From assembly GCF_003688995.1 (NCBI RefSeq), contig NZ_PENI01000020.1, positions 109,278-173,277 on the forward strand: 64,000 nt of DNA. Direction: 5' to 3'. Positions 58,908-64,000 of this stretch are shown here, in pieces (position 1 is the first letter of the stretch; every line of letters begins with the position of its first letter). The position numbers were made by a program, and so were the translations under genes. Origin of the DNA: Streptomyces shenzhenensis. GTDB lineage: Bacteria > Actinomycetota > Actinomycetes > Streptomycetales > Streptomycetaceae. The notes under the pieces are model-generated. The model was not told the origin of the DNA. It was given only the letters and a program-made list of their open reading frames with translations, and ran no database searches.

Positions 58908-60214
58908 GGCGATGTCTCTCCTCTGGACGTGGACAAGCGCGATAACGTGCCGAGCCGCGGGCCCAGCTGACGTACCGAAGGGTGATCCGAATAGCGGGCC
59001 AGGACCCGGGCCAGGCGCCGGAGGTCGGTCGTGACGGTCGCTGAGCGCACCGTCGCCACCCCGTCGAGCAGCGGGGCCGTCAGCGCACAGGCATGGTCGA
59101 TCTCGCCGCTCGTGGCATAGGCGAGCGCCCGGCGTACGCCATACCGCACCTGCGTACGTACGGCGTCCTGGCCGACCTGGGCGAGTTGCCGGTTCAGCTC
59201 CTCGGTTGCCTCCCGTGGCCGACCGAGGTCGACCAGGCACCAGCCGGTGACCATGCCGACGGAATCGGGAAGATGCATGGTGCCTATCACCGGCTCATCG
59301 GAACTGCTCTGCTGGCGTGCGAGGAGTTCCCGAGCGCGGTCCAGAGCACTCAGACTGGCTTTGAGGTCGCCCGCAAGCGCATGCCCTTGCGCCTCACGTT
59401 GCGCGGCCAGTCCGCGGATGCGCGGGGGCAGCGTGCCGCTCTGCGCGCGACGGGCCAGGGCGACCGTCTGCTCGGCGTCGTCCCGGTACAACGTGACCAG
59501 GGCCCGACGGACCAGTGCGTAGCCGGCCAGGGCCCGGTCACCGCCGGCGGCCGCGAGGTCGACCGCCCGCTGCGTCCACCACAGTGCCCCCCGTTCGTCC
59601 CCGGTCTCCTGGACCAGCCAGCCGACGTACTCGGCGTACCGGGAGCCAAGCGCCAGCAGTTCCCGGCGGGTGCCGGTGCCGGCATCTGCGGACAGCTCCC
59701 GCAGGGTGTGTGTCTGCGCGATCAGGACAGGCAGGAGCAGACCGGGCTCCATGGTCTGGCCGAGTCTCCGGTAGTGCGTGAAGAGGGAACGGGACGCTTC
59801 GAGCATGCCGACACCCGCGGCCGGGGAGATCCGGCTACCGGCGTCCGATCGCCATGTCATCAATGAGGCGACGCCTGCGCCCATCATGTCTCGTCGGCCC
59901 ATGGGCTGGAACCGGCTCGTGCCGTCCGGCGACAGCTGCATGATCCAGTCCTCCTCGTTGACTTCGCCCCGTGCCGGTCGGGCAGGTGTGTCAGCAGGGA
60001 CCGTCGGTATCAGGGCGATCAGTGCTCCGTCGGCACTGAGGACGGCGTCGCACAGTCGGGCGAGGTCACGGCTGGGTGCCTTGAGGCCTCGTTCCACCTT
60101 GCTCAACTGCGCCTTGCTGTAATGCACGGCACCGGACAGCGCCGTGAGGCTCAGTCCGGCCTCCAGGCGCCGTTTTCTCAGTTCCTCGCCGAAATCGGTG
60201 GACGGCTGTGGCAC
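58904..60214 (-). CDS. XRE-family regulator with TPR-like C-terminus, first gene of the TIR operon
   Basis: A 436-residue protein. The helix-turn-helix (about 8-60) is FGEELRKRRLEAGLSLTALS, with the recognition region YSKAQLSKVERGLKAPS. The remainder (about 120-430) is a series of helix pairs with TPR-like alternation (ALWWTQRAVDLAAAGGDRAL, LSALDRARELLARQ). Many Streptomyces XRE-TPR proteins have this plan. GTG complement of 60212-60214 has GGGAGG five bases ahead. Its stop overlaps the TIR start, so it is translated with the effector genes. It may autoregulate the operon or sense the trigger. Confidence 0.82.
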   Translation of the reverse strand: MPQPSTDFGEELRKRRLEAGLSLTALSGAVHYSKAQLSKVERGLKAPSRDLARLCDAVLSADGALIALIPTVPADTPARPARGEVNEEDWIMQLSPDGTSRFQPMGRRDMMGAGVASLMTWRSDAGSRISPAAGVGMLEASRSLFTHYRRLGQTMEPGLLLPVLIAQTHTLRELSADAGTGTRRELLALGSRYAEYVGWLVQETGDERGALWWTQRAVDLAAAGGDRALAGYALVRRALVTLYRDDAEQTVALARRAQSGTLPPRIRGLAAQREAQGHALAGDLKASLSALDRARELLARQQSSSDEPVIGTMHLPDSVGMVTGWCLVDLGRPREATEELNRQLAQVGQDAVRTQVRYGVRRALAYATSGEIDHACALTAPLLDGVATVRSATVTTDLRRLARVLARYSDHPSVRQLGPRLGTLSRLSTSRGETSP

Positions 60215-60470
60215 GGGAACCTCCCAAGACCGTCCGTCCAGGCCGGGGTGCTGCACGAAAGAGTGCGGGAAGCCGGCCAGGACGGACAAGGTGATTGATG
60301 CTGTTTCCCGTTTCCTTCTCCGGTGGTGGGACGCAACATTCGCTGGGTGTCGGGTCGGGCGCAGGCGCTTCGGGTTGCTGGAGTGGGGTGTCAAGGAAGC
60401 GCTGACGCGTGCGCCGGAGCGCGCCCCTCGTGCGGGGAGTCGGATCGGTGAGCGGAGTGCGTCGGCGGCG
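60215..60470. promoter_or_regulatory. Promoter region of the TIR operon
   Basis: 256 bp between the regulator start and the kdpD relic. AAGGTGATTGATGCTGTTTC (60289-60308) is an AT-richer stretch suited to a promoter for the minus-strand operon. No dyad strong enough to call an operator was seen. Confidence 0.3.
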
Positions 60471-60890
60471 ATGAGTGACGTACGGCCCGGACGGCTGAAG
60501 GTCTGCCTCGGGGCGGCCCCCGGGGTCGGCAAGACCTGCCGGATGCTGGATGCGCCGCGCCGCGCGCGGGGCGGACGTGGTCGTGGGGTTCGCGGAGTGC
60601 CACGGCCGCGCCCGCACGGAGGCGATGCTCGACGGGCTGGAGACCGTTCCCCGGATCTCCGGCACCCGTCGCGGCGAACGGTTCGAGGAGAGGGACCTGA
60701 CGGCGGTCCTCGCACGCCGGCCGCGGGTGACACCGACAACACCACCGGTCTCGGTCTGGGGCTCGCCCTCGCGCGGGGCCTGACCGAGGCCATGAACGGG
60801 ACCCTCACCCCGGAGGACACTCCGGGCGGCGGTCTGACCATGGTGGTGTCGTTGCCGGAGGCCCGCCGGTACGCGGAGTCCTGGAACTGA
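60471..60890 (+). pseudogene. kdpD: Decayed kdpD copy (internal deletion and frameshift)
   Basis: The start MSDVRPGRLKVCLGAAPGVG matches the KdpD N-terminus. Near 60545 the homology moves to another frame (ADVVVGFAECHGRARTEAML, then GLETVP). Near 60728 it jumps to the extreme C-terminus of KdpD (GLGLGLALARGLTEAMNGTL, then TPEDTPGGGLTMV). About 700 residues, including the USP, membrane and kinase parts, are missing. One frame runs through as a 139-residue reading frame, but it cannot be a functional kinase. It lies just upstream of kdpFAB, where kdpD often sits. Confidence 0.85.
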
Positions 60891-61434
60891 AGGGCCCGGA
60901 CCCCGTACGCCCCCGTCGGCGACGATGGCCTGCGTGCCGACGCCGATGGCCGTGCGGGCGTACGACGACGCCTCCGCACTCATCTCTGCCCCGGGAGACA
61001 CCGGAGCTGTGGCGGGCGGAGGCCGAACCGGTCGGCGCGCTCGGCCGGCCGGGCGGACACGTCCATCCGGGCCCGATCATGCGCCGGACCCGGGTCGTGT
61101 CAGCACCTGCGTCATGCGGTGGCCGGCCCCGCAGTGGACGTCACCAACCCGGTCGGCGTCGTCATCCCCTGCCGGCCGGGCGGCTGGTCCCTCCGGGACA
61201 CGGTGAAACGATACGCGCCGTCTCGCGTGCGATGCGGACCGAGAGCCGGCCGTGCTTCCGGCTGCTGTGACCTGGGTCACCGGTCTTCGGGCCGTATCGG
61301 TCGAGCGTCGTAAGAGGTCCGTCAAAGGCGTGCGGGCGGCCGTATGAGAGCCGTCAACGCACGACCTGATCCGGTCGATGAGGCGTTTTCCTCTATCCGT
61401 CCGTTTCTGTCGAACCTCACTTCAGGAGTTCGCG
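60891..61434 (+). promoter_or_regulatory. Upstream region of kdpFAB
   Basis: A 544-bp region without a supported gene. Near its right end are CCGTCAAAGGC (61319-61329) and CCGTCAACGC (61351-61360), direct repeats 32 bp apart, about three helical turns. They may be a KdpE target or promoter elements (GTCAAA, 16 bp, TATGAG). CTGTGACCTGGGTCACCGG (61265-61283) contains a short palindrome GTGACC/GGTCAC. Confidence 0.4.
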
Positions 61435-61518
61435 ATGGCCGATGTGGCCTTCGTCGTCACCACGATCGCGGTGTTCGCGTTGGTGGCACTTGTCGCCAAG
61501 GGGGTGGCGAAGCTGTGA
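61435..61518 (+). CDS. 27-residue membrane peptide upstream of kdpF
   Basis: The product starts MADVAFVVTTIAVFALVALV and ends AKGVAKL: one transmembrane helix with a basic C-terminus. AGGAG lies seven bases before the ATG. It overlaps the kdpF GTG by 4 bp (GTGA), so the two are translationally coupled. It resembles KdpF in size but is distinct from the true KdpF that follows. Similar short peptides may be widespread in Streptomyces kdp operons; I cannot verify this here. Confidence 0.75.
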   Translation: MADVAFVVTTIAVFALVALVAKGVAKL

Positions 61519-61604
61519 CCGCCGAGAACATTGTCGGCCTGGTCGTGGCCGTCGCCCTGCTGGGTTATCTCGTCCTCGCCCTGATCTTCCCGGAGAGGTT
61601 CTGA
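61515..61604 (+). CDS. kdpF: K+-transporting ATPase subunit KdpF
   Basis: A 29-residue single-pass protein (VTAENIVGLVVAVALLGY, ending ALIFPERF) with the family-typical C-terminal hydrophobic-P-E-[RK]-F. KdpF stabilises the KdpABC complex. GTG 61515 overlaps the upstream peptide's stop; kdpA starts 8 bp downstream. Confidence 0.9.
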   Translation: MTAENIVGLVVAVALLGYLVLALIFPERF

Positions 61605-61612
61605 GAGACACC

Positions 61613-63274
61613 ATGAGTCCCCAACTTGCTGCCTTTCTCCAGCTACTGGCGCTCATATCCGCGCTCGCGCTGGTCTACATCCCACTGGGCACCTATATGG
61701 CCCGGGTCTACTCCTCCGGCCGGCACCTGCGCGTCGAGAAATGGATCTACAAGGGGATCGGTGCCAATCCCGACACGGAGATGCGCTGGCCCGCGTATCT
61801 GCGGGGGGTGCTGGCCTTCTCCGTGGCCGGTGTGCTGTTCCTGTATCTGTTGCAGCGTCTTCAGGGTGTGCTGCCGGGTTCGCTGGGTTTCTCCTCCGTC
61901 GGTCCGGCGCAGTCGTTCAACACGGCGGTGTCGTTCGTGACGAACACGAACTGGCAGTCGTACTCCGGCGAGCAGACCATGGGGCATGTCGTGCAGACGG
62001 CGGGTCTGGCGGTGCAGAACTTCGTCTCCGCCGCCGTGGGTATCGCCGTGGCTGTGGCGTTGGTGCGGGGCTTCGCCCGTGCGCGTACCGGGGAGATCGG
62101 CAACTTCTGGGCGGATCTGGTGCGGGGCACGGTGCGGATCCTGGTGCCGATCGCCGCTGTCGCGGCGGTGATCCTGGTGGCCTGCGGTGCGATCCAGAAC
62201 TTCTCCGGGATCCACGGGGTCGGCCAGTTCATGGGCGGCTCGCAGCAGTGGAACGGTGGTGCGGTCGCGTCCCAGGAGGCGATCAAGGAGCTGGGTACCA
62301 ATGGCGGCGGCTACTTCAACGCCAACAGTGCCCACCCCTTCGAGAACCCGACGCCGTTCTCCAACCTGTTCGAGATCTTTCTGATCCTGGTGATCCCGTT
62401 CGCGCTGACCCGCACCTTCGGTGTGATGGTCGGCTCGGTGAGGCAGGGGTACGCGATCCTCGCCACGATGGGCACCATCTGGGTCGCCTTCGTCGCCCTG
62501 ATGATGTGGACCGAGTTCGCCCACCACGGCCCGGCGCTCCAGGCGGCGGGCGCGTCGATGGAGGGCAAGGAGGTCCGGTTCGGGGTCGGTGGTTCGTCGA
62601 TCTTCGCGGTGTCCACCACCCTGACCTCGACCGGCGCCGTCGACTCCTTCCACTCGTCCTTCACCGGCCTCGGCGGCGGCATCACCATGCTCGGCATGAT
62701 GCTGGGCGAGATCGCGCCCGGCGGCACCGGCTCCGGTCTCTACGGCATGCTGATCATGGCGGTGATCGCGGTGTTCATCGCGGGTCTGATGGTCGGTCGT
62801 ACGCCCGAGTATCTGGGCAAGAAGATCGGCTCGCGTCAGATCAAGCTGGCGGCCGTCTACATCCTGATCACCCCGGCGCTGGTGCTCGTCTTCTCGGCGG
62901 CCTCCATGGCGCTGCCGACGCCGCCGCACTCGATGCTGAACTCGGGTGCGCACGGGTTCTCCGAGGTGCTGTACGCCTTCACCTCCGCCGCGAACAACAA
63001 CGGCTCCGCCTTCGCCGGTCTGAACGCGAACACGGACTGGTTCAACACCATGAGCGGACTCGCGATGCTGCTGGGCCGTTTCCTGCCGATGGTGTTCGTG
63101 CTGGCGCTGGCCGGCTCGCTCGCCGAACAGCAGCCGGTTCCCGTCACCGTGGGCACCCTGCGCACGGAGAAGCCCCTGTTCGCCGGCCTGCTGGTGGGCG
63201 CGATCCTGATCATCACCGGTCTGACGTACTTCCCGGCCCTGGCGCTGGGTCCGCTCGCCGAGGGGCTGGCGTGA
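61613..63274 (+). CDS. kdpA: K+-transporting ATPase subunit KdpA
   Basis: A 553-residue potassium-channel-like subunit with about ten transmembrane helices and four selectivity-filter-type loops: FNTAVSFVTNTNWQSYSGE, KELGTNGGGYFNANSAHPFE, STTLTSTGAVDSF and FTSAANNNGSAFAG. It translocates K+ in the KdpFABC P-type ATPase. ATG 61613 is the start of the conserved part; kdpB follows 32 bp downstream. Confidence 0.95.
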   Translation: MSPQLAAFLQLLALISALALVYIPLGTYMARVYSSGRHLRVEKWIYKGIGANPDTEMRWPAYLRGVLAFSVAGVLFLYLLQRLQGVLPGSLGFSSVGPAQSFNTAVSFVTNTNWQSYSGEQTMGHVVQTAGLAVQNFVSAAVGIAVAVALVRGFARARTGEIGNFWADLVRGTVRILVPIAAVAAVILVACGAIQNFSGIHGVGQFMGGSQQWNGGAVASQEAIKELGTNGGGYFNANSAHPFENPTPFSNLFEIFLILVIPFALTRTFGVMVGSVRQGYAILATMGTIWVAFVALMMWTEFAHHGPALQAAGASMEGKEVRFGVGGSSIFAVSTTLTSTGAVDSFHSSFTGLGGGITMLGMMLGEIAPGGTGSGLYGMLIMAVIAVFIAGLMVGRTPEYLGKKIGSRQIKLAAVYILITPALVLVFSAASMALPTPPHSMLNSGAHGFSEVLYAFTSAANNNGSAFAGLNANTDWFNTMSGLAMLLGRFLPMVFVLALAGSLAEQQPVPVTVGTLRTEKPLFAGLLVGAILIITGLTYFPALALGPLAEGLA

Positions 63275-63306
63275 AGACCACCCGCAGAGAGAAGTCAGAG
63301 GACACC

Positions 63307-64000
63307 ATGTCCACAGCCACTCCCACCAGGGCGCCGCACAGTGACGTGCCCACCGGGCACAAGCCGGCCGAGGGCCGGGTCGGTGCGGGTCTCTTCGATC
63401 CCAGGCAGCTCGTCAGGTCGTTGCCGGAGGCGTTCCGCAAGCTCGATCCGCGGGTGATGGTGAAATCGCCCGTCATGTTCGTGGTGTGGATCGGGTCCCT
63501 CCTCACCACCGTCTTCTCCTTCACGGACCCGGGGGACTGGTTCGGCTGGGCGATCAGTGCCTGGCTGTGGCTCACGGTGGTGTTCGCGAATCTGGCGGAG
63601 GCGGTCGCGGAGGGCCGGGGCAGGGCGCAGGCGGACACCCTGCGCAGGGCCAGGACCGACACGGTCGCCCGTCGGCTCAGTGCGGGGCGTGAGGAGCGGG
63701 TGCCGGGCACCGACCTGAGGATCGGTGACCTCGTGGTGTGCGAGTCCGGGGACGTCATCCCCGGTGACGGTGATGTGGTCGAGGGTGTGGCGTCGGTGGA
63801 CGAGTCGGCGATCACGGGTGAGTCGGCGCCGGTGATCCGTGAGTCGGGGGGTGACCGGTCGGCGGTGACGGGTGGGACGAAGGTGCTGTCGGACCGGATC
63901 GTGGTGAGGATCACGACGCGGCCGGGTGAGACGTTCATCGACCGGATGATCGCTCTGGTGGAGGGGGCGGCGCGGCAGAAGACGCCGAACGAGGTCGCCC
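63307..64000 (+). CDS. kdpB: K+-transporting ATPase subunit KdpB (partial, runs off the window)
   Basis: The first 231 residues of the P-type ATPase catalytic subunit are present. Cytosolic N-terminus, first membrane helices (KSPVMFVVWIGSLLTTVFSF; WFGWAISAWLWLTVVFANLA), and the actuator domain with GDVIPGDGDVVEG and the dephosphorylation motif SAITGESAPV. The DKTGT phosphorylation site would lie beyond base 64000. ATG 63307 has CAGAGGA upstream. Confidence 0.94.
   Translation, partial: MSTATPTRAPHSDVPTGHKPAEGRVGAGLFDPRQLVRSLPEAFRKLDPRVMVKSPVMFVVWIGSLLTTVFSFTDPGDWFGWAISAWLWLTVVFANLAEAVAEGRGRAQADTLRRARTDTVARRLSAGREERVPGTDLRIGDLVVCESGDVIPGDGDVVEGVASVDESAITGESAPVIRESGGDRSAVTGGTKVLSDRIVVRITTRPGETFIDRMIALVEGAARQKTPNEVA

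Noticed and set aside
60066..61001. 311-codon minus-strand frame over the kdpD relic
   Set aside because: Arg/Pro/Gly-rich product, antisense to clear KdpD homology and overlapping the regulator start region.

Overview
The window is a high-GC actinobacterial chromosome segment, almost certainly Streptomyces. Third-codon positions are nearly all G/C, GTG and TTG starts are common, stop/start overlaps of the GTGA and ATGA type abound, and actinobacterial markers are present (SepH, CutRS, DUF4193, DUF3093, DUF3710, DUF3159, an N-terminal-GNAT Pat-type acetyltransferase). From memory, the gene order from parC through the kdpD/kdpE and trkA genes matches the S. coelicolor core chromosome around SCO5836 onward. 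No tRNA, rRNA or CRISPR array was seen.

Core left part (1-42.4 kb): the end of an unknown gene; parC (minus); two M16 peptidases (one catalytic, one not); an M23 cell-wall peptidase behind a c-di-AMP (ydaO-type) riboswitch; a GntR regulator; ptsH; a Pat-type lysine acetyltransferase; a DUF5998 gene; a phosphodiesterase-like enzyme; thymidine kinase; a VOC protein; a rhodanese; sepH; a membrane protein; a sugar-lactone oxidase and an MFS exporter; coproporphyrin ferrochelatase; inositol monophosphatase; an unusual 0.8-kb repeat array; cutRS; a run of actinobacterial DUF genes; a hotdog thioesterase; dut; an orphan ABC ATPase; kdpD-kdpE; an OB-fold protein; DUF3159; two TrkA proteins; a 31-residue membrane protein; a KimA-like potassium importer; and a TrmA-type RNA methyltransferase.

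Accessory island (about 42.5-60.3 kb): it opens with debris, namely a frameshifted RHS-type surface protein, an IS256-type transposase remnant and a possible Wadjet JetD (TIGR02679-like) remnant, with a LLM oxidoreductase in between. Two apparent immune modules follow. On the plus strand a caspase-like/STAND NTPase/WD-propeller protein of about 1490 residues is translationally coupled to an LCAT-like lipase. Divergent from it is a Nudix-like gene, preceded by a two-transmembrane DUF4231 (SLATT-like) gene. On the minus strand five genes are packed tightly, four of their starts overlapping the previous stop or lying within 18 bp: XRE regulator, TIR protein, P-loop NTPase with a degenerate Walker A, two-TM membrane protein, and a small protein with an amyloid-like tail. 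The TIR tail shares one short Gly-rich motif with the NTPase N-terminus and another with the small protein's C-terminus. This looks like an NLR-like immune receptor split over several polypeptides that assemble through homotypic motifs, and it is the most interesting content of the window.

Right end (60.4-64 kb): a decayed kdpD copy, a 27-residue membrane peptide, kdpF, kdpA and the start of kdpB. Together with kdpDE, the TrkA pair, the KimA-like importer and the c-di-AMP riboswitch, potassium and c-di-AMP homeostasis is a recurring theme of the window.
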